From Anaerolineaceae bacterium (GTDB lineage: Bacteria > Chloroflexota > Anaerolineae > Anaerolineales > Villigracilaceae): 40,239 nt of DNA. How positions within the stretch are numbered: position 1 is the stretch's first letter; each line of letters opens with the position of its first letter. The notes below the pieces were generated by a model. The model ran no database searches. It saw only the letters and a list, made by a program, of their open reading frames with translations, and was not told the DNA's origin. The DNA lies in the NCBI GenBank assembly GCA_009885525.1, contig VFKN01000017.1:1-40239 (forward strand), in the 5' to 3' direction. A program made the translations under genes and the position numbers. Of this stretch, positions 32,301 through 39,616 are shown one piece after another.

Positions 32301-33176
32301 GGAATTAGCCGCACGCTTGCCGATATTGGTGAGGTTCACCGCTTACAGGGAAAATATACCGAGGCGCGGGCTTATTATGATCAAAGTTTGAGTCTTGCGG
32401 CAGGCATTGTGGATGCTCGTATTCGTCAAAGCGCGCGCGCGCATGCGCTCAAGGGTGCAGGATCGGTTGCGACCTGGCAGGGTGATTATGCCGCCGCCAG
32501 CGAGTTGAATCAGGAAAGCCTGGCGATTCGCCGCGAAATAGGCGACACGCCCGGTGTTGCGACGCTGCTCAATAATCTGGGACTCCTCGCCCGCTTCCAG
32601 AATGATCTGGCATCCGCGCGCCAGATGAACGAAGAGAGTCTTGCACTGTTTCGTAAACTGGGTGATCGCTGGGCGATGGGGCAACTGCTTAACAATCAAG
32701 CTTGTGTTGCCAGTGACCAAAAAGAATATACTGAGGCACGCGCGTTGCTTGAAGAGAGTCTCTTCATCCGCAGGCAATTGGGCGACAAGGCAGGCTTGGG
32801 GCTTTCGCTCACCACGCTGGCTGATGTTGTTCTGGACGAAGGCGATTACGCCGCCGCGCGTCCATTGCTTGATGAGAGTCTGGCAATCAACCGCGAGTTG
32901 GGAGATCAGACATTAATCGCGTATTTATTCGAAGATTATGGGGGCGTGGCAGCCGCAGAGCAAAAGCCGGAACGGGCGTTGCAATTCGTCGGTTTTGCCG
33001 CTGCACTGCGCGAGACGATTGGAGCGCCGCTTCCGCCTGCGGAACAAGCGCGTGTTGATCGTATGATCGCGCCGGCGCGTCAGGCATTACAGGAATCTAC
33101 CGCGATAACCGCATGGGATACCGGACGTTCCTTAACGCTCGATCAAGCCAGTACGCTGGCGCTAACATCCGCGTGA
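29340..33176 (+). CDS. Double class III cyclase domain, AAA ATPase and TPR regulator
   Basis: A 1278-residue soluble signalling protein. Residues 28-220 are a class III nucleotidyl cyclase domain with both metal Asp: D34 in FADVSGFTP and D86 in FSGDAITCW. Residues 262-437 are a second cyclase domain that has lost the first Asp (LFLRFSG) but keeps N385 and R389 in GDEVNIAARL. An AAA/STAND-like ATPase follows: Walker A at 481-491 (GISAEAGMGKS) and Walker B at 610-620 (LLVLEDCHWLD). The last 450 residues are tetratricopeptide-type repeats (RxxGDxxGxxxxLxNLG units). The product may be cAMP or cGMP; the substrate-selecting residues are atypical. ATP-driven assembly on a TPR platform may control activity. 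The ATG follows AAGGA. Confidence 0.88.
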   Translation: MESLHAYIPTDRLLALMRGVDMPDHTTGAGLFADVSGFTPLTEALVQTLGPQRGAEELPRWLNLIYNALIAEVDRYRGSVINFSGDAITCWFDDHDVESRKSQLTPAALRATACALAMQQTMQQFAQVEVSGAGVVALAIKVAVATGTARRFIVGDPTIQIVDILAGKTLYRLAAGEHHAEKGDVLLDEATVAALEGHTNILEWRDDQESGARFAVVNRLNVTVGSDPWPSLPPDALSNEQIRPWLLPPVYERLKDGMGEFLTELRPTAALFLRFSGIDYDDDFEAQSKLDTYVRAVQHILHRYDNYMLQMTIGDKGSYFYSSFGAPLAFEDDSIRAVSAARELRDLRMEFATHVQIGVSQGRARTGAYGSLTRRTYGALGDEVNIAARLMQSAESGQVLINQNVQKVAADAFTWEELAPLQVKGKSQPVTVFRLIGEKEHRATSLYESKYALPMVGRTNELSSVSQKLDMALRNQGQLIGISAEAGMGKSRLIAEVIRLARQGNMIGYGGECQSYGTNTSYLAWQSIWRGFFGLDSTWSLDKQIQELKQQLTEIDRDLLPRLPLLGVALNLQIPDNELTRTFDAKLRKESLESLLIDCLRKQSRETPMLLVLEDCHWLDPLSYDLVESVGRAIADLPVLIVLSYRPSQLGEQLTPRFDNLDYFTEIQLRDLPVEDITQLISFKLVQTYGENIQLPPALIEQIGARAEGNPFYVVELLNYLHDRDIDPQQSDALQQIDLPNSLYSLILSRVDQLSENQKTLLKVASVIGRLFQAAMLLEVYHQFGDQDRVRYELELLSTLELTQMAVPDPDLAYFFKHILTQEVAYETLPFATRAMLHEQIGQYIEHTHINNVDQYTALLAYHYDHSDNLPKKREYLLKAGEAAQSEFANAVAISYYQRVLQLLPEDQKVSVMLKLSQVLELVGEWQKADEINRQAEELADRLKDSQSRAQAQRALGGLLRKRGEYAEAKVWMERAHENFEQFGDGGGISRTLADIGEVHRLQGKYTEARAYYDQSLSLAAGIVDARIRQSARAHALKGAGSVATWQGDYAAASELNQESLAIRREIGDTPGVATLLNNLGLLARFQNDLASARQMNEESLALFRKLGDRWAMGQLLNNQACVASDQKEYTEARALLEESLFIRRQLGDKAGLGLSLTTLADVVLDEGDYAAARPLLDESLAINRELGDQTLIAYLFEDYGGVAAAEQKPERALQFVGFAAALRETIGAPLPPAEQARVDRMIAPARQALQESTAITAWDTGRSLTLDQASTLALTSA

Positions 33177-33180
33177 TTTA

Positions 33181-33303
33181 TCTAATTAACTCACCTTACG
33201 CAGTGTCGCTCTGAGCGAAGCGAAGAGCCTCTACGTTTATCTCAGAGACCCTTCGCTAACGCTCAGGGAATCATGCTTGGGTGCGTAAGGTCACTTAATT
33301 AAA
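33181..33303. mobile_element. MITE-like element filling the gap between convergent genes
   Basis: The 22-bp ends (33181-33202 and 33282-33303) are inverted copies matching at 19 positions, with core ACCTTACGCA/TGCGTAAGGT. Interior segments (CTGAGCGAAGCGAAG and CTTCGCTAACGCTCAG) also pair, so the whole 123 bp can fold into one hairpin. It starts 4 bp after the cyclase stop and ends exactly where the dimethylargininase stop begins, so it may serve as a bidirectional terminator. Confidence 0.6.
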
Positions 33304-34068
33304 TTATGCGGGGATGATTAAACTACAACAAGTGACCGCGCCTTCGGCTTTTGCCAGCTCATCCACGGTGACTTCCTGTATCAGATATCCGCGCGCCTCA
33401 AGTTTTGCGCGTGTTTTCGGGAAAGAAGTCGGGTAGATGATCTTTCCGTTGATCGGTAAACAATTCGCGGCGAAGGGTTCTTGCGCGTCCACTTTGATCC
33501 AGTCAAAATCTTTGAAGTGCTGCGTATCCACCCAGTTGGGGTTGATCAGAACGGTTTGTTCATCCACTTTGGTGAGCGCGGTTTTTAGGTGCAGGCAGTC
33601 GTGCATTTCCACGCCGGTGACTTTGTATCCATATTGCTCAAGCGCGTTTTGTAGTTGATCGAGCGCGGCTTGATTGCTGCGCGTGGATAATCCCACATAA
33701 ATATTTTTACCAAGCACGAGCACATCGCCGCCATCCACTGTGGCGGGTTCAGTTACGTGGACGAGCGGCAGGTGGGGGGCTAATGCTTTGATGATGGATT
33801 CAACTTCGGGTTTACGCGAATCTGCTCCCGGGCGGGTGATGACCGCGACCTCATCGAGGATGAAGGCAGTATCTTCGACGAAGACCGAATCGGGCAGGTC
33901 GGGTTCTTCATCCAGTTCGATGACCTGGCATCCGATCTTGGTGAGCGCGTCCACGTATTCCTGATGCTGCGCGCGCGCGATGTCGAGATCGATGGGTGTG
34001 CGCTCAATGTGTGTGACTTCGCATTCGTTGAAGCGCGGGCTGATGTGGCGCGTGATGGCGATTGTCAT
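33304..34068 (-). CDS. ddaH: Dimethylarginine dimethylaminohydrolase (DDAH) family protein
   Basis: This 254-residue member of the amidinotransferase/DDAH superfamily hydrolyses methylated arginine (or arginine itself in related enzymes) to citrulline and an amine. Family motifs are PDLPDSVFVEDTAF (D60, E65, D66), the GGD at 113-115, the catalytic His H160 in CLHLKTAL, and the catalytic Cys in EGAVTCCSLI (C247/C248). The TCCS motif and the length are closer to DDAH than to arginine deiminase (about 400 residues). It starts directly after the stop of the ABC ATPase gene (TAAATG), so it is the last gene of an amino-acid import operon. This suggests that the imported substrate is arginine or a methylarginine. 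Confidence 0.88.
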   Translation of the reverse strand: MTIAITRHISPRFNECEVTHIERTPIDLDIARAQHQEYVDALTKIGCQVIELDEEPDLPDSVFVEDTAFILDEVAVITRPGADSRKPEVESIIKALAPHLPLVHVTEPATVDGGDVLVLGKNIYVGLSTRSNQAALDQLQNALEQYGYKVTGVEMHDCLHLKTALTKVDEQTVLINPNWVDTQHFKDFDWIKVDAQEPFAANCLPINGKIIYPTSFPKTRAKLEARGYLIQEVTVDELAKAEGAVTCCSLIIPA

Positions 34069-34830
34069 TTATTGTTCCTCCGCGCGATAGCGGTCGATCA
34101 GGGCTTTGGTGCGCGGGTCTTTGGGATTATTGAACAGGTCTTCCGGTTTTGAATCTTCGATCAACCCGCCGTCTGCCATCACGATCACGCGGTCTGCGAC
34201 GTCTCTTGCAAATCCCATTTCGTGTGTGACGACGATCATGGTCATGCCTTCGAACGCGATCTTCTTCATCACGTTCATGACTTCGCCGATCAACTCGGGG
34301 TCGAGTGCGGAGGTGGGTTCATCAAAAAGCATGACGCGCGGTTCCATAGTCAAGGCGCGCGCGATGGCGACGCGTTGCTTTTGTCCGCCGGAGAGACGCA
34401 TGGGATATTCGTCTTTTTTCCAGAGCATATCCACATGGTTCAGGTTTTTTTCCGCCAGTTCAATGGCTTGTTTGCGATCCATGCCTTTGACGATGACCGG
34501 ACCTTCGATTACGTTTTCAAGCACGCTCATGTGCGGGAATAAATTGAATTCCTGAAAGACCATGCCCGTTCTTAAGCGCACGTCATGGATGAGTTTGCGG
34601 CGTTCCGCGCCTTTTGCATCCTCTGGAACTTTTACGCCGTCCACTTCAATGCTGCCGTGTGAAGGCTCTTCAAGGAAGTTGATGCAGCGCAGCAAAGTGC
34701 TTTTGCCCGAACCGCTGCGCCCGATGAGACAGACCACTTCGCGTTCCGGCACTTCAAGACTGATGTTTTTGAGGACATGCAGGCGGCCAAAATATTTATC
34801 AAGATTGGAGATTTTTACAATGGGAAGCAT
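34069..34830 (-). CDS. Polar amino-acid ABC transporter ATPase (GlnQ/HisP type)
   Basis: This 253-residue ATPase drives import of a polar amino acid. It shows Walker [11 protein letters not shown]-loop [13 protein letters not shown], signature [15 protein letters not shown], Walker [16 protein letters not shown] and the switch His in VVTHEMGFA. The short form without a TOBE domain is typical of the PAAT family. It starts 1 bp after the permease stop with GGAG upstream. The substrate is set by the binding protein, not this subunit. Confidence 0.92.
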   Translation of the reverse strand: MLPIVKISNLDKYFGRLHVLKNISLEVPEREVVCLIGRSGSGKSTLLRCINFLEEPSHGSIEVDGVKVPEDAKGAERRKLIHDVRLRTGMVFQEFNLFPHMSVLENVIEGPVIVKGMDRKQAIELAEKNLNHVDMLWKKDEYPMRLSGGQKQRVAIARALTMEPRVMLFDEPTSALDPELIGEVMNVMKKIAFEGMTMIVVTHEMGFARDVADRVIVMADGGLIEDSKPEDLFNNPKDPRTKALIDRYRAEEQ

Positions 34831-34831
34831 G

Positions 34832-35680
34832 TTATCGGTCTCCTTTTGCGAGGCGATTTTCGACGACGTTTTGAAAGTAGCTAAGGATAAGGGTCATGCC
34901 CCAGTAGAACATGGCAGCCATGATCAGCGCTTCAAGGGTGTGGAATTGTGCGCGCCCAACTTTTACGGAGCGCCACATCAATTCATGCGCAAAGCCTGTT
35001 ACGGAGACAAGCGCCGAATCTTTTGTCATGGCGATGAATTCGTTGCCTACCGGTGGAATGGCGAAGCGCAAGGCTTGCGGGAGGATGATGCGCCGCATGG
35101 TTTGTGTAGGCGTCATGCCGAGCGCTATAGCTGCTTCGCGCTGACCTTTGCCCACGGAACTTAACCCTGCGCGGAAAATCTCAGACATATATGCCCCGTA
35201 GTTCAGACCGAGAGCGAGCACCCCGGAAAAAAGCGGCGAAAGAAGAATGCCCAATTGCGGCAAGGCAAGATAGAAAAAGAAAATTTGTAAAATCAGTGGA
35301 GTCCCGCGAATAAGCGAGACATAAAAAGTACTAAGAGCATAAATAGGGGGGAAGGTCGAAAGCCGCCCAAGTGCAGCCAGTAAAGCAAGAATCATTGCGA
35401 GCACAATGGACATGAGCGAAATTTTAATGGTTTCACCCAATCCACCGGCAATAAAAGCCAGATTGTTCGCAATGAATTCCGTGTCTATTTTAATCCCGCC
35501 AAAGGTTATTGAGCCAATCGTAAAACTCTGTCCGCTGAATGTGAAAACAAGAATGAAAAGTAAGATGAACCATGAAAGGCCAACATTGGCGCGGAATTTA
35601 CGTTCCTTGCGCGCCTGCGCTTCATAGATCAATTCGGCTTGTGACTTGGGTGCATCCTGTGCTTTTGAGAACATATTCAT
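34832..35680 (-). CDS. Polar amino-acid ABC transporter permease
   Basis: This 282-residue permease has a cytoplasmic N-terminal extension of about 35 charged residues, then about five to six membrane helices. Typical motifs are [23 protein letters not shown] and the EAA loop [36 protein letters not shown], characteristic of HisM/GlnP. Only one permease gene is present, so it probably works as a homodimer. The ATG at 35680 has GGGAG upstream. Confidence 0.9.
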   Translation of the reverse strand: MNMFSKAQDAPKSQAELIYEAQARKERKFRANVGLSWFILLFILVFTFSGQSFTIGSITFGGIKIDTEFIANNLAFIAGGLGETIKISLMSIVLAMILALLAALGRLSTFPPIYALSTFYVSLIRGTPLILQIFFFYLALPQLGILLSPLFSGVLALGLNYGAYMSEIFRAGLSSVGKGQREAAIALGMTPTQTMRRIILPQALRFAIPPVGNEFIAMTKDSALVSVTGFAHELMWRSVKVGRAQFHTLEALIMAAMFYWGMTLILSYFQNVVENRLAKGDR

Positions 35681-35706
35681 GCCGATCTCCCATGAAAATA
35701 AAAAAT

Positions 35707-35739
35707 AAAGGAAGCGACATTCATTATGCCGCTTCCTTT
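35707..35739. terminator. Intra-operon hairpin after the binding-protein gene
   Basis: AAAGGAAGCG (35707-35716) pairs with 35730-35739. In the operon direction it is followed by a T-rich stretch. It probably ends most transcripts after the binding protein, leaving lower read-through for the permease, ATPase and DDAH. Confidence 0.7.
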
Positions 35740-35753
35740 TTATATTTGCAAAT

Positions 35754-36668
35754 TTATTTAGGAGCTGTTGTCAGATCAAGACCATCAAGCCATTTGATGG
35801 AGAGGGCGGAGAGTGAACCATCTTTGTGCATGGTGGTAAAGATCTCGTTTACCTTGGCGACTAAAGAGGCTGTATCAAGTTTGGATGCTTTGTCAAATGC
35901 GGCGGCGAGGTCTTCAGAGTACACAACGCCATCGAGTTTCCTTACGGGCAAGCCGGCGGCGAGGTTCGCATCCACAATGGTGCCGGAGGTTACGTAACCA
36001 ACGAAGTCGGTGCGGCCCGCAGCAATGGCTTGCGCGCATTCCTGATCGCTCTCAAGTGGGACAACTGTCACGTCTTTGGGAACTTTGGCGTAGATGGATT
36101 CTGCCGGTAAGCCAAGAGCTTCCATGTCGTTATTCAACCATGCTTCATAAGTGGTGGAAAGTCCCGCGCATAAAGCCTGACCAGCCAGAGAGTCGAGCGT
36201 GGTGTACGTAGAATCTTTAGCTACGGCTACAACTGCCGGGGTGTAATAGTAAGGAACGCTGAAGACAAGCACTTTCTGGCGTGAGGTGGTAATGGTCATG
36301 GAACCAACGCTCATGTCCCATTTATCCGCCCAATTGCCGGCGGTGAGCAGATCCCAACCGGGGGTGGCGAAACAGGTTTCAACACCCAGTGCAGTGCCAA
36401 TGGCAACGGCAACATCCACATCAAATCCTTGCATTTCAGCGGTAGTCAATGCATCAGACGGGCATTTTGTGTTTGCAAGGCGTTTGCCTTCGGTATTCAG
36501 GAAGGATTGCGGTTCATAGTTTGGGTCGGTGGAAATAAGAATGTAGCCACGATCTTTGATCGCCGCAAGCAAATCTTTGCTGCCCGTGCCGCCGCTAGCG
36601 CCACCACAAGCAGAAAGCGCGAGCGAAACCACAACCAACAGGCTTATCAGGGTCAATAGTTTTTTCAT
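35754..36668 (-). CDS. Amino-acid-binding lipoprotein (SBP family 3)
   Basis: This 304-residue extracellular binding protein has a lipoprotein signal (LLVVVSLALSAC, Cys near residue 20) and the family 3 fold: LLAAIKDRGYILISTDPNYEPQSF, MQGFDVDVAVAIGTALGVE, WDMSVGSMTITTSRQKVLVFSVPYYYTPAVVAV, then a second lobe with VVPLESDQECAQAIAAGRTDFVGYV. The frame opens 11 codons upstream, but the ATG at 36668 has GGAGGA in position and begins the signal peptide. It is the first gene of the operon. Ligand probably a cationic amino acid, by association with DDAH. Confidence 0.9.
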   Translation of the reverse strand: MKKLLTLISLLVVVSLALSACGGASGGTGSKDLLAAIKDRGYILISTDPNYEPQSFLNTEGKRLANTKCPSDALTTAEMQGFDVDVAVAIGTALGVETCFATPGWDLLTAGNWADKWDMSVGSMTITTSRQKVLVFSVPYYYTPAVVAVAKDSTYTTLDSLAGQALCAGLSTTYEAWLNNDMEALGLPAESIYAKVPKDVTVVPLESDQECAQAIAAGRTDFVGYVTSGTIVDANLAAGLPVRKLDGVVYSEDLAAAFDKASKLDTASLVAKVNEIFTTMHKDGSLSALSIKWLDGLDLTTAPK

Positions 36669-36714
36669 TTTCTCCTCCAAGAGAAATAAAATGTATGGCA
36701 ATTAATAAATTGCC

Positions 36715-36770
36715 GCGGGATGATTTCATCCCGCACTGTTAAGGATAGACTATTTTTTTCATTTGTGCAA
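36715..36770 (-). promoter_or_regulatory. Promoter and leader hairpin of the amino-acid transport operon
   Basis: On the minus strand TTGCAC (36770-36765) and TATCCT (36747-36742) are 17 bp apart. The predicted start lies next to a perfect 9-bp hairpin (GCGGGATGA and its complement, 36715-36734) at the very 5' end of the mRNA. Confidence 0.6.
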
Positions 36771-36798
36771 GGATTTTTAGCACATAAATCCACAATGG

Positions 36799-36804
36799 TA
36801 CAAT
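36799..36804 (+). promoter_or_regulatory. Extended -10 promoter for the SCP2/aor genes
   Basis: TG-G-TACAAT lies 31 bp before the SCP2 ATG, with only a partial TTTAGC at the -35 place. A GGAGG follows as ribosome site. Confidence 0.5.
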
Positions 36805-36834
36805 TACAGGATATTCTGTTTTGGAGGCAATATT

Positions 36835-37245
36835 ATGTCTGCAATCTTTCCAAGTGAAGAATGGTTAAAGGAACTTGAAACAAAATTAAATTCAGATGCA
36901 CACTACGCTGAAATTGCGAAAAATTGGGAGGGTGATATATTTATTGTGATGGAACCCAAAGGTAATTTGAAAGATCAGATCACAGTTTATCTGGATCTCT
37001 GGCACGGCACTTGCCGCAAGGTGGAATACAACCCGGCGGCCTCCACATACCCGGCCCCAACTTTTACATTGTCTTCAAACTATGATGATATTAAAGATAT
37101 CGTGACCGGCAAATTAAATCCCATGACTGCCATGATGACGATGAAATTAAAAGTAAAAGGCAACATGGGATATATGATGCGCAATGTTCCCACCGTGTTG
37201 GATTTCGTCCGCTGTATGCGGGATGTGACGCAGGAAATTATGTAG
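36835..37245 (+). CDS. SCP2 sterol-carrier-domain protein
   Basis: A 136-residue single-domain protein. Its order (NWEGDIFIVMEPKG..., VYLDLWHGTCRKVEYNP, FTLSSNYDDIKDIVTGKLNPMTAMMTMKLKVKGNMGYMMRN) follows the SCP2 fold, including the KLNPMTAMMTMKLKVKG strand-turn typical of the family. Such proteins bind hydrophobic ligands such as fatty acyl chains. It is 29 bp upstream of the aldehyde oxidoreductase gene on the same strand and probably shares its promoter, so it may carry a lipophilic aldehyde or acid for that enzyme; this is inference. Confidence 0.85.
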   Translation: MSAIFPSEEWLKELETKLNSDAHYAEIAKNWEGDIFIVMEPKGNLKDQITVYLDLWHGTCRKVEYNPAASTYPAPTFTLSSNYDDIKDIVTGKLNPMTAMMTMKLKVKGNMGYMMRNVPTVLDFVRCMRDVTQEIM

Positions 37246-37267
37246 CACAGACTTAAGTCTGTGCTAC
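37242..37267. repeat. 26-bp perfect palindrome over the SCP2 stop codon
   Basis: GTAGCACAGACTT followed at once by its exact complement, with no spacer. It includes the TAG stop of the SCP2 gene and ends 7 bp before the aldehyde oxidoreductase ATG, so it occupies the place of the usual ribosome site. Confidence 0.85.
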
Positions 37268-37274
37268 GAAAATT

Positions 37275-39089
37275 ATGCAACCCATCTTAAAAATTAACCT
37301 CACCACCAATACAACCGAAGAGTTCATCATCCCGAAAGAATGGGAGCGGGACTTTCTCGGCGGAGCGTCGCTGGCGGCGCGGATTTTATACTCCACCCTC
37401 ACGCGCGACCTTGACCCGCTCGCGGAGAATTCTCCGCTGCTGTTTATTAATGGCCCGCTAGGCGGTACAAGCGGACCGACTACCGGGCGCTTTGTGATTT
37501 GTGGAAAAGGTCCCGCCACGAACTTGTGGGCGGAATCGGGGATTGGCGGATTCTGGGGACCAGAACTCCGCAAGGCTGGTTATGACGGTTTGTGGATCAC
37601 GGGAAAATCTTTAGGCCCGGTATATATCTGGATCGAAGACGGAAAATTCGAGATTAGAAATGCCGCGCATATTCTGGGCAAGGATGTATACGAGACGCAG
37701 GAAATTATCCGCGCGGAGGTTCAAGTCAAGGGGGCGCGAATCGCATGTATTGGTGAAGCAGGCGAGCGCGGAGTTTTGTACGCGTCGATTTGCTGTGACC
37801 ACGGACGCATGGCGGGGCGCACCGGACTCGGCGCGGTGATGGGGTCGAAGAATCTTAAGGCGGTTGCTGTTCACGGAACAAAGAAAATTGAAGTTGAGAA
37901 TCTGGAGCGTTATTCCGTGCTGCGTTCTGAATCAAACCGTATGCTTAAGCAGGATAACGAAGCGAAGATTATTCACGAACTCGGCACGGCGGGCGTGGCA
38001 AATTACGCGGAGTATTTGGGGGCGATGCCTGCGAAATATTATCATCAAGGTTCGTTCACTGGCGTGGATAATATCTCCGGCTCGAAGATGACTGAAAGTA
38101 TTTTGGCGGGCTTCAGCGCGTGTCAGGGATGTGTGATTGCGTGCGGACGTGTTGTAAATCTTGGTGATGGAAAACGCAAGGGCCCCGAGTACGAAACGAT
38201 TGTTGGCTTTGGTCCTAACTTGTTGATTGACGATCTTGTTGAAGTGGTGCGGCTCGGTGAGTTGTGTGATAAATATGGCATGGATACGATCAGCGCTTCC
38301 AATACGATCGGTCTGGCTTTTCACTTATATGAGATGGGCAAGGTCACCAAGCAGGATACCGGCGGACTTGAACTCATATGGGGAAGTGTTGCGGCTGTGC
38401 GCGAACTTATTCACATGATCGCGCGGCGCGAAGGGATTGGCGAAATGCTCGCGAATGGCGCGCGTCAATTTGGCGCGGCGTTCGGCGCGGAAGATGAAGC
38501 CGTGCAGGTCAATGGACTTGAAGTCGCGGGGCATGATCCGCGCGGCGTTTCGGGCATGGCGCTGAGTTATGCCACCAGTCCGCGCGGTGCGTGTCACAAT
38601 CAATCTGATTATTTCTTTGTGGATTTTGGACACACTTATGAAAGTATCGGCATTACCTATTTTGAACGTCAGGCGCAAACTGAGAAAGCCGCAAATGTAG
38701 CGAAGCATCAGGATTGGCGCACGTTTTTTAACTCGGCAATCATGTGCATCTTTGCGAACGTTGACCCGCAAATGCAAGTGGATTTGGTCAATGCGGCTTG
38801 CGGATATGATTGGACTCTCGACGACATGATGAAATGCGGTGAGCGCGGCTGGAACATCAAACGCGCGATCAACATCCGCATGGGATTGACCGCCGCGAAT
38901 GATAAACTCCCCAAGGCTTTACTTGAACCCTACAACGAAGGCGGCGCGGCGGGTTTTGTTCCCGACCTCGAAGGGATGCTCATCGCCTATTACGAAGCCC
39001 GCGGCTGGGATGCGGAAAGCGGGAAGCCGTTGAAAGAAAAATTAGTAAAATTAGGTTTGGAAGATGTAGTAAAAGATTTATGGAATTAA
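37275..39089 (+). CDS. aor: Tungsten-dependent aldehyde:ferredoxin oxidoreductase
   Basis: This 604-residue enzyme oxidises aldehydes to acids with ferredoxin and a tungstopterin cofactor. Features are the N-terminal LKINLTTNTTEEFIIP and FLGGASLAARILY, the cofactor-binding NGPLGGTSGPTTGRF and AGRTGLGAVMGSKNLKAVAV, and the 4Fe-4S ligands C283-x2-C286-x3-C290 (ACQGCVIAC) with distal C491. The DPRG at 421-424 matches one of the pterin-contacting DxxG motifs. Length fits the family (about 605). Presence of this enzyme indicates an anaerobic or facultative lifestyle and tungstate or molybdate uptake elsewhere. Aldehyde specificity cannot be read. The upstream palindrome replaces a clear Shine-Dalgarno. 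Confidence 0.93.
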   Translation: MQPILKINLTTNTTEEFIIPKEWERDFLGGASLAARILYSTLTRDLDPLAENSPLLFINGPLGGTSGPTTGRFVICGKGPATNLWAESGIGGFWGPELRKAGYDGLWITGKSLGPVYIWIEDGKFEIRNAAHILGKDVYETQEIIRAEVQVKGARIACIGEAGERGVLYASICCDHGRMAGRTGLGAVMGSKNLKAVAVHGTKKIEVENLERYSVLRSESNRMLKQDNEAKIIHELGTAGVANYAEYLGAMPAKYYHQGSFTGVDNISGSKMTESILAGFSACQGCVIACGRVVNLGDGKRKGPEYETIVGFGPNLLIDDLVEVVRLGELCDKYGMDTISASNTIGLAFHLYEMGKVTKQDTGGLELIWGSVAAVRELIHMIARREGIGEMLANGARQFGAAFGAEDEAVQVNGLEVAGHDPRGVSGMALSYATSPRGACHNQSDYFFVDFGHTYESIGITYFERQAQTEKAANVAKHQDWRTFFNSAIMCIFANVDPQMQVDLVNAACGYDWTLDDMMKCGERGWNIKRAINIRMGLTAANDKLPKALLEPYNEGGAAGFVPDLEGMLIAYYEARGWDAESGKPLKEKLVKLGLEDVVKDLWN

Positions 39090-39129
39090 TGAAAAGACCC
39101 CTGAGTTTTACTCAAGGGTCTTTTCATTT
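39089..39129. terminator. Bidirectional terminator after aor
   Basis: AATGAAAAGACCC and TGAGT pair with their complements, with one C-A mismatch and a 3-nt loop, flanked by T-rich sequence. It serves aor and the convergent toxin-antitoxin pair. The stretch 39130-39225 shows nothing else. Confidence 0.85.
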
Positions 39130-39225
39130 TATTACGCCGCTGTTGTTGCTGTGCAGGTGGGAGGCATTCATCACTTGTTAGTTACCCATTACCAAAAATT
39201 CGCGTGCAAGAGGTCTAATGCAAGG

Positions 39226-39616
39226 TCATGGGATATAAATTCGCCCAATACCAAGATAGTTTTCGATGTTCAAAACGATTTCAACAAGTCTTTCAGCGCA
39301 CTGCTCACGGTAGGCGCTTTCTTCAAGGCGATCAACGCTCCCTATGGTAATCACGGGAAGCGAGTTTTCGTGTTTTCATCCCGGATTGTTTGTTCGAGCG
39401 AATCCCCGCCTTCCTTGTTGCGATTTCCAGTGAGGAGAAGCAATTGCTTTTTCTGCGCGAAGCGCCATACATCGCGGTCATTGCTATCAATAGGAAGCCC
39501 CACATCATCGAATGTCAACATGGGAATATCAAGCAATTTGAGCCAGCCTTCGCTGCCCATGGTTGCCCAGAGCAATATGCCCTGCTTTTTATGTGATGGT
39601 CAAGAAGAACTTTCAT
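39226..39616 (-). pseudogene. PIN-like (DUF5615-type) toxin, broken by two frameshifts
   Basis: The ATG at 39616 overlaps the antitoxin stop (ATGA) and gives MKVLLDHHIK, then loses frame at the A5 run (39586-39590). Adding one base restores LLWATMGSEGWLKLLDIP through SNDRDVWRFAQKKQLLLLTGNRN. A second single-base loss near 39354 ends the frame at KTRFP. Correcting it restores VITIGSVDRL...EIVLNIENYLGIGRIYIP and a TGA at 39226, about 130 residues in all. The pattern (VLLDHH, SNDRDVW, LLTGNRN) resembles PIN-like DUF5615 RNase toxins that partner DUF433 proteins. Both shifts are single-base losses, at an A run and at a GGG run, so assembly error must be considered beside true decay. Confidence 0.65.
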
